Assembly (NCBI RefSeq): GCF_006517175.1
Contig: NZ_CP041186.1
Coordinates: forward strand, 5,855,074 to 5,919,073
Reading direction: 5' to 3'
Length of the DNA: 64,000 nt
Origin: Persicimonas caeni
Lineage (GTDB): Bacteria > Myxococcota_A > Bradymonadia > Bradymonadales > Bradymonadaceae
Every line of letters starts with the position of its first letter. Position 1 is the first letter of the stretch. This document shows positions 43,790 to 52,564 of the stretch, piece after piece. The position numbers and the translations under genes are program-made. The notes beneath the pieces are model-generated. The model saw only the letters and a program-made list of their open reading frames with translations. It was not told where the DNA came from and did not search any database.

Positions 43790-46729
43790 ATGCTGGAGCA
43801 AAGCGAGTCGCTCAGGAGTCAACCGTTGGACGAGTCCCTGCACCAAAAAGTCGGTGAAGCCGCGCACGAACTCGGGTTTATCAGTCGCCATACGTTGAGC
43901 GAAGCCATGCTCGCCATCGGCAAGATCGAGGCGACGACCGGTGAGGTCGGGCTGCGGGTGTGGGCGCGGCAGGGCTGGCTCGACGAGGCGCAACTCGCCG
44001 AAGTGGTCAGCCATCTGGGGCTTCCGGTGGCAGACGGCTCTCAGGGTGCCTCGGGGATCATGAAGTTCGACGAGCTCGAGGAGTTCGTGCGCGCCGAGAC
44101 GGCGTTTCTGCAAGCCGACAGCCAAGCACGTGCGGCGCACGCCTTTGTCCACGGCGACACCGAAGTGGCGCGCGCTCCGCAACAGCGAGCGGCCCAGCAG
44201 CCGGTCGAGGATCCGCCGACGATCCCGTTCAACCCCGACGACATGACCTTCGCCGAGGAGAGCGAGGCGGACAGCGACTTCGACTCGCAGATGAAGACGC
44301 TGGTCCACTCGCGCATGGCCGGGCGTGGTAGCGCCGCCGATGCGACGAGCGACGACGAGTTCGACTTGGCCTTGGCCGACACGGGACAACACCAGGTCGA
44401 GACGCCTGTCGACCTGCTCGACCCGGGCGATCGTTTTGTTCTCGGCGATGAACTCGGTCGCGGCGGCGGTGGGCGGGTGCTGCGCGTGTTCGACCGGGTG
44501 CTCGGGCGTACCGTGGCCATGAAGACGCTGCCGCCGGAGTTGCAGGCCGACCAAACGGTGCTCGCCCGGTTCATCGCCGAGGCGCAGGCAACCGGGCAGC
44601 TCGAACACCCCAATATCGTACCCATCTACGATTTCGGCGTGCTCCCCTCGGGCGAGTTTTACTACACGATGCGCGAAGTGGGGCGCCACTCGCTTCGGGA
44701 AGTACTCCAGGGCCAGAAGCTCCAGCAAGAGCGCGACGATGAGGAGTATTCGCTCGTCAAGCTGTTGTCGATTCTCGGCCAGGTCGGCCAGGCGGTGCAC
44801 TACGCGCACACTCGCGGGGTGATTCACCGCGATCTGAAGCCCGACAACATCATGCTCGGTGAGTACGGAGAAGTGCTCGTCATGGACTGGGGCTTGGCTC
44901 GGGTGCTCGACCGGGAGGTGCGAACTGACTTGAGCCGTCGTGGCGGCGAGAAGCTCGACGACGGCGAAACCCTGGGGACCCCGGCATATATGCCTCCGGA
45001 GCAGGCCCGCGGCGAACACGACGAGGTCGACGAGCAGAGCGACGTCTATAGTTTGGGCGCGATTCTGTACGAAATCCTGACGCTCGAGCCGCCGTTTGTG
45101 GGGGGCGACCCCCACGAAATCATGACCAAGGTGGTCGATGGCCAGATCGTCCCGCCTTCGAAGCGCGCGCCGGCCGGCCGTGTGGTGCCCGACGAACTCG
45201 AGCGTCTCTGCATCGAGGCGATGGCGCTCGACAAGACCGAGCGCCTCGCCTCGGCCAAAGAGCTGAGCGAGCGCCTCGAGGAGTGGCTCGAGGGCATCCA
45301 GCCGCGCGAGGCACGCCGGTGCATCAAACGCGGCGACGCCGCGGCCGAGCGCTATCAAGATCTGCTGGCCGAGGGCGAAGACTACGAGCAGCGGGTTCGA
45401 GAGCTCTCCACCCAGATCGACCCGTTCGAGTCGATCACCCGAAAGCGTGCGCTGTGGCGGCTCGAAGATCACCGCGACGAGCTTCGTACCGAGGCGGTGC
45501 GTGCCTTCGGAGAGGCGGTCAACGGCTACACCCAGGCGCTGGCTCACGAGCCCGACAACGAGCGTGCCCGCCGGGGGCTGGCAGACCTCTATTACTCGCG
45601 CCTCGAGAAGGCGGAGGCGAATCGAGACGAGCTCGACACGATCTACTTTCGCACCCTCGTGCGCCAATACGATGCGGGGCGCTACGCGTCTGCCCTCGAG
45701 GCGAAGGCAAGCCTCATCGTGGGGGCCGAGCCCGACGGCGCGCAGGCCACGCTATTTCGCTACGCCGAGATCGATCGTCGGCTGATGGCCAGCGACGAAA
45801 TCGAGCTGGGGGAGACGCCTGTGGAGGTCGACGAGCTGGCCGTGGGCAGTTATCTGTTGCTGCTCGAGCATCCCGAACGCGCTGCCTGTCAGGTGCCCTT
45901 GCACCTCGAGCGCGGCCGTCACGAGCACGTGCATGTGCGTCTGCCTCGCGACGAGGAGATCGAGGAGGGATTCGTGTACGTGCCCGGCGGTACGTGCACC
46001 GTCGGCGGTGATCCCAACTCGTTCGACCCGCGCGCAGCCCAAAGCGTTCACGTCGACTCGTTCTTCTGCTCCCGATTTCCAGTCACCTTCCGCGACTACC
46101 TCGAGTGGTTCAACGAGCTGTACCGCAAGGTCGGTGATGCGGCCTTGAAGCACGCCCCACAGACGCGTGACGCCGACGGCATGTTTGTGCGCTTCGATGA
46201 AAACCGCGAGCTGTGGGTGCCCGACGAAATCCTCATCGAAGGCGCCGCCCGCAAGCTCTACCCGATCGGCAAGGGCCACGAGTACGACCTGCCGGTGGTC
46301 GGAATCCGCGCCGCCGACGCCGAAGCCTATTGTGCCTGGCGCGCCAAGAGAGACGGCCGCCCCTTCCGACTGCCCACACGCGCCGAGCTCGAAAAGGCCG
46401 GCCGCGGCGTCGACGCGCGTTTTTTCCCGTGGGGCGATCGTTTCGACGCCACCTTCTGCAAAATGCGCTTCTCACGGCCCGAGGTCTCCCAACTCGAGCC
46501 CGTCGGCACCTTCGTCGACGACACGTCTCCGTACGGCGTTCGCGACCTGGCCGGAGGCGCACGCGACTGGTGCCAACCCGAAAACGACGGCGACGAAGAA
46601 CGCCCCGTCTTCGGCGGCGCCTGGCTGGCCGACGAGCAAGGCTCACGCATGGCCAGCCGCCTGACCATCCTCGCCGAAGGCCGCACGGCGGGCATTGGCT
46701 TTCGGATGGTTTATTCGGCGGACGGCTGA
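43790..46729 (+). CDS. Serine/threonine protein kinase with C-terminal SUMF1-like domain
   Basis: 979 aa. An N-terminal helical region of about 210 aa is followed by a kinase domain (about 215-500) with LGRGGGGRVLRVFD (Gly loop), VAMKTLP (Lys), HRDLKPDNIML (complete catalytic loop), MDWG in place of DFG (common in this subfamily) and GTPAYMPPEQA. A helical/TPR-like segment (about 520-700) precedes a SUMF1 domain (FVYVPGGTCTVGGD, VVGIRAADAEAYCAWRAKRDGRPFRLPTRAELEKAGRG, GGAWLADEQ, IGFRMVY). The SUMF1 part has no cysteine at the FGE active-site positions. No transmembrane helix is seen, so it is a cytosolic kinase. The ATG at 43790 is preferred to a TTG at 43766. Confidence 0.9.
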   Translation: MLEQSESLRSQPLDESLHQKVGEAAHELGFISRHTLSEAMLAIGKIEATTGEVGLRVWARQGWLDEAQLAEVVSHLGLPVADGSQGASGIMKFDELEEFVRAETAFLQADSQARAAHAFVHGDTEVARAPQQRAAQQPVEDPPTIPFNPDDMTFAEESEADSDFDSQMKTLVHSRMAGRGSAADATSDDEFDLALADTGQHQVETPVDLLDPGDRFVLGDELGRGGGGRVLRVFDRVLGRTVAMKTLPPELQADQTVLARFIAEAQATGQLEHPNIVPIYDFGVLPSGEFYYTMREVGRHSLREVLQGQKLQQERDDEEYSLVKLLSILGQVGQAVHYAHTRGVIHRDLKPDNIMLGEYGEVLVMDWGLARVLDREVRTDLSRRGGEKLDDGETLGTPAYMPPEQARGEHDEVDEQSDVYSLGAILYEILTLEPPFVGGDPHEIMTKVVDGQIVPPSKRAPAGRVVPDELERLCIEAMALDKTERLASAKELSERLEEWLEGIQPREARRCIKRGDAAAERYQDLLAEGEDYEQRVRELSTQIDPFESITRKRALWRLEDHRDELRTEAVRAFGEAVNGYTQALAHEPDNERARRGLADLYYSRLEKAEANRDELDTIYFRTLVRQYDAGRYASALEAKASLIVGAEPDGAQATLFRYAEIDRRLMASDEIELGETPVEVDELAVGSYLLLLEHPERAACQVPLHLERGRHEHVHVRLPRDEEIEEGFVYVPGGTCTVGGDPNSFDPRAAQSVHVDSFFCSRFPVTFRDYLEWFNELYRKVGDAALKHAPQTRDADGMFVRFDENRELWVPDEILIEGAARKLYPIGKGHEYDLPVVGIRAADAEAYCAWRAKRDGRPFRLPTRAELEKAGRGVDARFFPWGDRFDATFCKMRFSRPEVSQLEPVGTFVDDTSPYGVRDLAGGARDWCQPENDGDEERPVFGGAWLADEQGSRMASRLTILAEGRTAGIGFRMVYSADG

Positions 46730-46732
46730 CTT

Positions 46733-47012
46733 CTGAGAAATCCTTTGCTTAGTTAGACGTCCCTTCCGGGGGCTTTCGCTTCGTGTGGCGTACTGGCATC
46801 CCTTGCTTCTCGCAGGGTCCCCTTCGCCTCGCAAACGACGCTCGGCACTTCCCCACGCGCTGAAAGACGCGCTGGGGAAGGGGATTGCAGGGAAGGAAAG
46901 CGTTTCAGAGGTGCAATCCCCCTCCCCAGCGCGCAGTGCAGCGCAAGGGGAGGTGGGGGCGAAGCGTAGCTGAGCCCCCGGAGGGGACCTCTCAGCAAGC
47001 AAGGGATTTCAG
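46733..47012. repeat. Nested palindromic intergenic element between convergent genes
   Basis: Imperfect inverted ends of about 50 nt (46733-46782 and 46960-47012) share blocks AAATCC, TTGCTT, GTCCC, TTCCGGGGGCT and CGCTTCG. Inside are hairpins around CTTCCCCACGCG.../CGCGCTGGGGAAG and CTCCCCAGCGCG.../GCGCAAGGGGAG, plus a second copy of the left-end motif (ATCCCTTGCTT...GGGTCCCCTT, 46798-46824). No protein is supported in this 301-nt gap. Confidence 0.75.
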
Positions 47013-47030
47013 CGAAGGTAGCCTCTGCCT

Positions 47031-48587
47031 TCAAGCCGCCACGCGATCGAGATCGCGGTCGAGCGAGCGGTATTGAACCGCCTCGGCGATATGTGACGCT
47101 TCGATGGTGTCGGAGCCGTCGAGGTCGGCGATGGTGCGGGCGACCTTCAGGATGCGATCGTAGGCGCGTGCGCTCATGCCCAGGCGGTCGACGACCATCT
47201 CCATGAGGTCGTGGCCGTCGTCGTCGATCTGGCAGTGCTCGCGGAGCTCGGAGGGGCGCATCTGGGCGTTGGCGTGGACGTCGGTGCCGGCAAACCGGCT
47301 TCGTTGTACGTTGCGGGCGGCTTGCACGCGTTGCTGGACCTGGCGCGACGATTCGCCGCGGCGCTCGCCTTTGAGCTTGCGGTAGGGAACGGCGGGCACT
47401 TCGACGTGGATGTCGATGCGATCGAGCAGCGGACCGGAGATGCGCGTGCGGTAGTCGCGCACGCGGTCGTGGGCGCACGAGCAGCGCTTCTGGTCGGAGC
47501 CGAAGTAGCCGCACGGGCATGGGTTCATGGCGGCGATGAGCATGATGTTGGCGGGGTAGGTCAGCGTCATCAGGCTCCGGCTGATCGTCACGCAGCCGTC
47601 CTCGAGTGGTTGGCGCATGACCTCCAAGACGTTGCGGCGAAACTCGGGTAACTCGTCCAAGAAGAGCACGCCGTTGTGGGCCAGGCTGACCTCGCCGGGG
47701 CGAGGCACGCCGCTGCCGCCGCCGACGATGCCGACGTCGCTGATGGTGTGGTGGGGGCTTCGAAACGGCCGGCGCCGGATCAGCCCCTCCTTGGAACCCA
47801 GCTGGCCGGTGATGCTGTAGACCTTGGTCGTCTCGAGCGACTCCTCGAAGGTCATCTCCGGCAGGATGGTCGGGATGCGCTTGGCGAGCATCGACTTGCC
47901 CGAGCCGGGCGGGCCGATGAGCAGCACGTTGTGGCCGCCGGCGGCGGCGACCTCCAGCGCGCGCTTGACCGACTCCTGGCCGGCGACCTCGTTGAAGTTG
48001 ACCGAGTAGCCCAGCCGGTACTCGCGCGCGGCCATCGGCTCGGCGGCGATCGGGTCGATGGGCGTGTGGCCGCGCACGTGGGCGGTGACGTCGCTCAGGT
48101 GGCGCACCGGGATGACCTCGATGTCGGAGACGACGGCCGCTTCGGGGGCGTTCTCTTCGGGCAGTACGATGCCGCGAAGCCCGTTGTCACGCGCCATGAC
48201 CGCCAGGGGCAGGGCGCCCCGAATCGAGCGCACCTCCCCGTTGAGGTTGAGCTCGCCGACGAACAGGTAATCCTCCAGGGCAAACCCCTTGCGCGCGGTG
48301 GGAATCGCGCCGTAGGCCGCCAGGATGCCCACCGCCATCGGCAGGTCGAAGGCGGTGCCGTCTTTGCGGATATCGGCCGGCGCCAGGTTGATGGTGATCT
48401 TCTTTTGGGGCATCTCGTAGCCGGCGTTGTCGAGGGCCGAGGGGATGCGAAGGCGTGCCTCGCGCACCGCACCGTCGGGCAAACCAACAATGCGAAAGGC
48501 GGTCATCCCGTACGAGATGTCGACCTCGACTTCGACCATGTAGGCTTCGATTCCGAGTACGGCTCCTGCAATGATGCGTGCGAGCAT
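47031..48587 (-). CDS. comM: ComM/YifB-family Mg-chelatase-like AAA+ ATPase
   Basis: 518 aa hexameric helicase-type ATPase that promotes branch migration during natural transformation. N-terminal Lon-protease-like fold: AYMVEVEVDISYGMTAFRIVGLPDGAVREARLRIPSALDNAGY and KKITINLAPADIRKDGTAFDLPMAVGILAAYG. Walker A in LLIGPPGSGKSMLAKRIPTIL, Walker B/FLDELPEFRRNVLEVMRQPLEDG, zinc-type CPCGYFGSDQKRCSC, and a C-terminal helical domain. Start at 48587 follows GGGAGA. With the ComEA-like protein at 54.7 kb it hints at DNA uptake competence. Confidence 0.94.
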   Translation of the reverse strand: MLARIIAGAVLGIEAYMVEVEVDISYGMTAFRIVGLPDGAVREARLRIPSALDNAGYEMPQKKITINLAPADIRKDGTAFDLPMAVGILAAYGAIPTARKGFALEDYLFVGELNLNGEVRSIRGALPLAVMARDNGLRGIVLPEENAPEAAVVSDIEVIPVRHLSDVTAHVRGHTPIDPIAAEPMAAREYRLGYSVNFNEVAGQESVKRALEVAAAGGHNVLLIGPPGSGKSMLAKRIPTILPEMTFEESLETTKVYSITGQLGSKEGLIRRRPFRSPHHTISDVGIVGGGSGVPRPGEVSLAHNGVLFLDELPEFRRNVLEVMRQPLEDGCVTISRSLMTLTYPANIMLIAAMNPCPCGYFGSDQKRCSCAHDRVRDYRTRISGPLLDRIDIHVEVPAVPYRKLKGERRGESSRQVQQRVQAARNVQRSRFAGTDVHANAQMRPSELREHCQIDDDGHDLMEMVVDRLGMSARAYDRILKVARTIADLDGSDTIEASHIAEAVQYRSLDRDLDRVAA

Positions 48588-48723
48588 GATTTTCTCCCGT
48601 TTATGTCTTCGCCCGGGCCGCTCGAGGCGCGCGGGCGTTCCTAGTGAAGTCTCACTATGGTTTTCGACAAAACGGGGCGATTCGTTGCGTCTTCGGCCCA
48701 AGAAAAGCATGAAGGTGCAGACG

Positions 48724-48764
48724 AAAAAAGGCCGCTCACCCCGACTCTGTGCGGGGGAGCGGCG
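48724..48764 (-). terminator. Rho-independent terminator after the outer-membrane protein gene
   Basis: GCCGCTC-CCCCG stem around ACTCTGTG with one mismatch, followed on the minus strand by CCTTTTTT. Serves the gene ending at 48801. Confidence 0.82.
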
Positions 48765-48800
48765 TTTGGAAGGCTAGCCCGATCGAGCGGCGTTCTCTGT

Positions 48801-49610
48801 TTAGAACAATACCGAGATGCCCGTGCCCGCAAAGATCTCTTCGGCGTCGGGCACCTGCGTGCCCAGGTAGGCGTCGAGTTGGACGTAGTGGGCGACCAAA
48901 TAGGTGAAGCCGGTGTCCACGAACAGGTTGAAGTCCCCGTCGGGAATCAAGGCGTAGGTTTCGATGAAGGCGCTCAGGTCGTCGGACAGACCGATGCCCA
49001 ATGCTGCCGAGCCTCGCCATTCCCACTGGCGCTCGTCGAGTCCGTCCTCGAAGGTGGTCACACCGGCGTTCACCCCGAGGCCGACGTTCGCGGTGAGGTC
49101 AACCGCCGCCGCGGCGATGAATCCCCCGCCGACGTCACCTGTCTCGGTGCCGACGTCCACAAAGGGGATGACCCCAACATTGAGCTTGTCGGACAACGAG
49201 GTTGCGAACTTCGCGCCTAACGAGACTTCGCCAAAGATGATGTTGTCGTCCGCGCCGGTGATGCTCTCGTAGCTGATATCGGGCACCCCCAAGCGCAATT
49301 CAGCCCAGTCACTGACACCAAACCGAAGCAGCAGGCTAGGAGCGCTGACACTGTTGGCGTCGTAGTTTCCCGTGTGCCCGGCTGGTGCGGCCTCATCGAG
49401 CAGGTCTTGGTGGGTGTATTGAATGCCGGCTTCGAGTTGCAGGCGTAGTGCCGGCACCGTCGACGCGCTCTCGGTGAAGTCGGGGCGGTCGGTAATCAGT
49501 TCGTCGGGCCGCTTTGTCGACGCCTCAGAGCCGTCTCGAGCATGAGAGACGGCCGGGCAGAGGAGGAAGGTAAAGCTCCAGACAAATAGCAGAATCAGTG
49601 GTCTACCCAT
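48801..49610 (-). CDS. Outer-membrane beta-barrel, Phenol_MetA_deg-type
   Basis: 269 aa. Signal peptide (LILLFVWSFTFLLCPAVSHA), then ELITDRPDFTESASTVPALRLQLEAGIQYTH, the opening seen in the Phenol_MetA_deg/transporter outer-membrane family, followed by about 10-12 amphipathic strands and a C-terminal aromatic residue (GISVLF). Substrate unknown; the family name does not prove aromatic degradation. ATG at 49610 chosen over an upstream TTG. Confidence 0.75.
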   Translation of the reverse strand: MGRPLILLFVWSFTFLLCPAVSHARDGSEASTKRPDELITDRPDFTESASTVPALRLQLEAGIQYTHQDLLDEAAPAGHTGNYDANSVSAPSLLLRFGVSDWAELRLGVPDISYESITGADDNIIFGEVSLGAKFATSLSDKLNVGVIPFVDVGTETGDVGGGFIAAAAVDLTANVGLGVNAGVTTFEDGLDERQWEWRGSAALGIGLSDDLSAFIETYALIPDGDFNLFVDTGFTYLVAHYVQLDAYLGTQVPDAEEIFAGTGISVLF

Positions 49611-49713
49611 GGAGTGGCTCAATTTAGGAAGGTTGTTAGTTGCTGTTTAAGATAATAATTAGCCTTGCCTAACTATAGCCGGAGCGGCTGCAGAATCAAC
49701 CGTAAACTTCGAC

Positions 49714-50196
49714 CTACTCGTCGTCACGCTCGACCAAGTTCGGAAGCTGCCAGGTTCGTGCATGCTCGAAGATAAGGGAGGTCTCGAGCTGATCCACCTC
49801 CGGTCGCGTGGTGAATCGATCCAGGGCCAAATCGCGCAGGTGCTCCGCGTCGCGCACGGCCACGTGGATCAGAAAGTCGTGCTCCCCGGTGACATGGAAC
49901 GTCGACAGGACTTCGGGCAGCGAGAGCACGTAGCTTCGAAATTCGCCCACCAAGTCCCGCGAGTGTTTCTGCAGACGCACCGCGATCATCGCCTGAAGGC
50001 GAATACCGAGCGCCTTAGGGTTGACCTGGGCGTGGTAGCCCTCCAGCACTCCTTCGTCGTGCAGCTTTCGCACACGCTCCAAGCAGGTCGACGGTGCCAG
50101 GTCCACACGGGCCGCCAATTCCTTGTTGGACAACCGCCCCTCCTCTTGGAGCGCGGCGAGGATCTCGAAGTCGATTCGGTCGAGGTTCGTTGCCAT
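49714..50196 (-). CDS. Lrp/AsnC family transcriptional regulator
   Basis: 160 aa. Winged helix-turn-helix (residues about 5-60, LDRIDFEILAALQEEGRLSNKELAARVDLAPSTCLERVRKLHDEGVLEGY) and RAM amino-acid-sensing domain (about 65-150, MIAVRLQKHSRDLVGEFRSYVLSLPEVLSTFHVTGEHDFLIHVAVRD). Divergent from a PLP enzyme of the cystathionine/methionine lyase family; the gap carries two dyads of the same sequence, one just before its own start. A regulator of that enzyme and of itself, responding to an amino acid, is strongly suggested. Confidence 0.92.
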   Translation of the reverse strand: MATNLDRIDFEILAALQEEGRLSNKELAARVDLAPSTCLERVRKLHDEGVLEGYHAQVNPKALGIRLQAMIAVRLQKHSRDLVGEFRSYVLSLPEVLSTFHVTGEHDFLIHVAVRDAEHLRDLALDRFTTRPEVDQLETSLIFEHARTWQLPNLVERDDE

Positions 50197-50205
50197 AGTT
50201 CGTTT

Positions 50206-50220
50206 CCGAATAAAATTCGG
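50206..50220. promoter_or_regulatory. Lrp-type operator 1 (perfect 15-bp dyad)
   Basis: CCGAAT-AAA-ATTCGG ends 10 bp upstream of the lrp start codon. The 15-bp dyad size is typical of Lrp/AsnC sites; its position predicts autoregulation. Confidence 0.6.
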
Positions 50221-50298
50221 TAAAAGAGTGATATCGTAAAATTCTATTTCGCTGACAGCTTGGTGCTCCTAATTATATACTGATTAAGCATCATCGAA

Positions 50299-50313
50299 AG
50301 GAATATAATTCGG
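50299..50313. promoter_or_regulatory. Lrp-type operator 2 (imperfect dyad)
   Basis: AGGAAT-ATA-ATTCGG keeps the inner GAAT-N3-ATTC symmetry and the ATTCGG half of operator 1. It is 93 bp (about nine helical turns) away and 18 bp before the PLP enzyme start, partly covering its ribosome site region. Confidence 0.5.
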
Positions 50314-50331
50314 TCAACAAGCGAGGTAGGT

Positions 50332-51507
50332 ATGGCTTCTTTCGACACACGCACCGTTCACGCCGGACGCCAAGATTTGCGCAAGCTCGGCGTGCACGCG
50401 CCGCCCATCGACCTGTCGACCACGTATCCAATCACGGGTCTCGAGGAGGCGCGCGCGAGCATCGACCGGATGATGGAGGGGGCCGAGCCGGATGAAAACC
50501 CGATCTATTCGCGGCTGCACAATCCCACCGTGGCGCGCTTCGAGGCGGGGATCGCCCAGCTCGAAGAGGCCGAGGCGGCGGTCGGGTTCGCATCGGGCAT
50601 GGCTGCGATGACGGCGTGCTTGCTCGCGGCGCGACAGCGGGGTGAGCGGGTCGTCGCCGTGCGCCCGATGTACGGTGGTACGGACGGATTGCTGTCCAGC
50701 GGTCTCCTAGGCGTCGAGGTCGACTGGGCCGACGCCGAGTCCGTGGGGGCGGCGATCGGGCCGCAGACGTCTCTGGTCATCGTCGAGACACCTGCCAACC
50801 CGACCCTCCAGCTCGTCGACATCGAGCATGTCGTCGCGCAGGCCGGCGACGTGCCGGTGCTCGTCGACTCGACTTTTGCCACGCCCGTATTGCAGCAGCC
50901 GCTGCGCCACGGCGCGGCGATGGTGTTGCACAGCGGCACCAAGTTCATCGGCGGCCACGGCGACGTCATCGCCGGGGTGGTCGCCACGAGCGAAGCCTTT
51001 GCGCGTGAGCTTCGGGTGGTGCGCTCGCTTACCGGCGGTATCCTCCACCCGCGCGCGGCCTATGACCTGCACCGGGGGCTGCAAACCTTGTCGCTACGCG
51101 TGCACAAAGCTCAAGAGGGCGCACGACTGCTCGCAGGTCGCCTCCACGAGCATCGTGCCGTGGGGAGTGTGCACTATCCGGGATTTCAGGCGTGTGATCC
51201 GAAGGGACTGGTGGGCCGTCAGATGGCGGGGCCTGGCAGCATGCTCGCCTTCGAGTTGGTCGGAGGATTCGACGCGGCGCTGCGGGTCATGGAGGCGGTC
51301 GAGTTGATCACTCCGGCGGTCAGCCTCGGTTCGACCGATACGCTCATTCAGCATCCCGCCGGGTTGACCCACCGCAAAGTCGACGCCGAAGTGCGCGCAT
51401 CGCATGGGATCACCGACGGGTTTTTGAGGCTGTCGGTGGGCGTCGAGGATGCCGAAGACCTGTGGCAGGAGCTTGGCGGCATCCTCGACGGTTTGTCTCG
51501 AGCGTAG
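50332..51507 (+). CDS. PLP-dependent trans-sulfuration family enzyme (methionine gamma-lyase / cystathionine lyase type)
   Basis: 391 aa fold type I enzyme. Active-site features: PIYSRLHNPTVARFE (Tyr and Arg that bind the neighbouring subunit's PLP), GFASGMAAMTA, VETPANPTLQLVDI, LVDSTFATPVLQQPL and the Schiff-base lysine in VLHSGTKFIGGHGDVIAG, plus SLGSTDTLIQHPAGLTH. Exact reaction (methionine gamma-lyase, cystathionine gamma-lyase or gamma-synthase) cannot be fixed by eye; regulation by a divergent Lrp protein favours catabolism. Its stop is 2 bp from the convergent usp stop. Confidence 0.88.
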   Translation: MASFDTRTVHAGRQDLRKLGVHAPPIDLSTTYPITGLEEARASIDRMMEGAEPDENPIYSRLHNPTVARFEAGIAQLEEAEAAVGFASGMAAMTACLLAARQRGERVVAVRPMYGGTDGLLSSGLLGVEVDWADAESVGAAIGPQTSLVIVETPANPTLQLVDIEHVVAQAGDVPVLVDSTFATPVLQQPLRHGAAMVLHSGTKFIGGHGDVIAGVVATSEAFARELRVVRSLTGGILHPRAAYDLHRGLQTLSLRVHKAQEGARLLAGRLHEHRAVGSVHYPGFQACDPKGLVGRQMAGPGSMLAFELVGGFDAALRVMEAVELITPAVSLGSTDTLIQHPAGLTHRKVDAEVRASHGITDGFLRLSVGVEDAEDLWQELGGILDGLSRA

Positions 51508-51509
51508 TC

Positions 51510-52403
51510 TTAGCCTTCGTCGCTGTCAGTCGGCACCACGATAGTGGTCGCTGGGGCCGACTGCAGCACTTTCAGAAGCACGCTGCCCATGACACTGCTC
51601 ACGAACGGTGAGTGCCCCGAGCGGCCGACCACGATCAGGTCCGGGTCTTCTTTGGTCACGTAATCGAGCATGCCGCGTGTCGGGTAGTCTTGGATGACCA
51701 CTGTCTCGCTGTCGAGCCCCTCCAGCTCGTCCTGGTGGTCGGCGAGCATCGCCTCCATCTCCTCTTTGGCCCATTCATAGTGGCCGTCTTGGACGTACTC
51801 CTTGGGCAGGTCTTCCTCGTCGACCACCGCGATCGACGGCGCGGTGTCGGCGTGAACGACCTTGAGCTGGCCATTGGCCGTCTTGGCGAGGCGCGCCGCG
51901 AAGCTGAGCGCCTTGGCCGAGTTTTCCGAGAAGTCGACGCCCACTACGATGGTGCTCGGGTCTTCGAGCTTGCTGTGCTGGGGCTTGACGACGACCAGCG
52001 GGCAGGGCGGGTCGTTGGCCAGCGACTGGGCGACCGAGCCCAAAAAGATCTTTTTGAGGGAGCCCTTGCCCGAGGCTGAGGTGACGAGCATCGAGGCGTC
52101 GTATTCGTCGACCGTATCGGACAGTTGGACGGCCGCATGTCCGACGAGCACCTTGACCTCATCGGGCTGCGCCCCGGTGGCCTCTTCGTACCAATCGGAG
52201 ACGTGCTTGCGCGCCTTTTCCATCAAGGTGGCGTCTTCGAGCACGTCGTACGCGCCCTTTGCCCAGTGCGACACGCTGATGGTGACCACGTGGGTGGCGA
52301 CCACGTTCAAGCCGTGCTTTTCAGCGAACGAATGCGTCCACTCGGCCGCGCACTTTGCGTTGTCGGAGAGGTCAGTTGCCAGAACGATGCTCGAGCCCTT
52401 CAT
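51510..52403 (-). CDS. Tandem universal stress protein
   Basis: 297 aa with two UspA domains (about 1-145 and 150-297). Domain 1 begins SSIVLATDLSDNAKCAAEWTH and has VTSASGKGSLKKIFLGSVAQSL. Domain 2 begins TIVVGVDFSENSAKALSFA and has VVGRSGHSPFVSSVMGSVLLKVL, the nucleotide-binding G-x2-G-x9-G(S/T) pattern. ATP binding and stress protection are expected. Monocistronic. Confidence 0.92.
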   Translation of the reverse strand: MKGSSIVLATDLSDNAKCAAEWTHSFAEKHGLNVVATHVVTISVSHWAKGAYDVLEDATLMEKARKHVSDWYEEATGAQPDEVKVLVGHAAVQLSDTVDEYDASMLVTSASGKGSLKKIFLGSVAQSLANDPPCPLVVVKPQHSKLEDPSTIVVGVDFSENSAKALSFAARLAKTANGQLKVVHADTAPSIAVVDEEDLPKEYVQDGHYEWAKEEMEAMLADHQDELEGLDSETVVIQDYPTRGMLDYVTKEDPDLIVVGRSGHSPFVSSVMGSVLLKVLQSAPATTIVVPTDSDEG

Positions 52404-52564
52404 AATGCGTCCTTGGTATAATAATTCGTGCCGTGCACTGAATTTTTACTTCAGCCTACTCCAAACGTCAAAGTGTGCGCCCAACTTCGTGAGGCACGTT
52501 CGTGCGTAAAAACTGGCTGCGGGGGCTAAACTGTGGTAGTTGCTCAGAAAACGCTCTTTCTTCG

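Noticed and set aside
46753-47520. 255-codon minus-strand open frame over the repeat region and comM
   Set aside because: Overlaps comM in another frame and reads through palindromic DNA; composition is that of a shadow frame.
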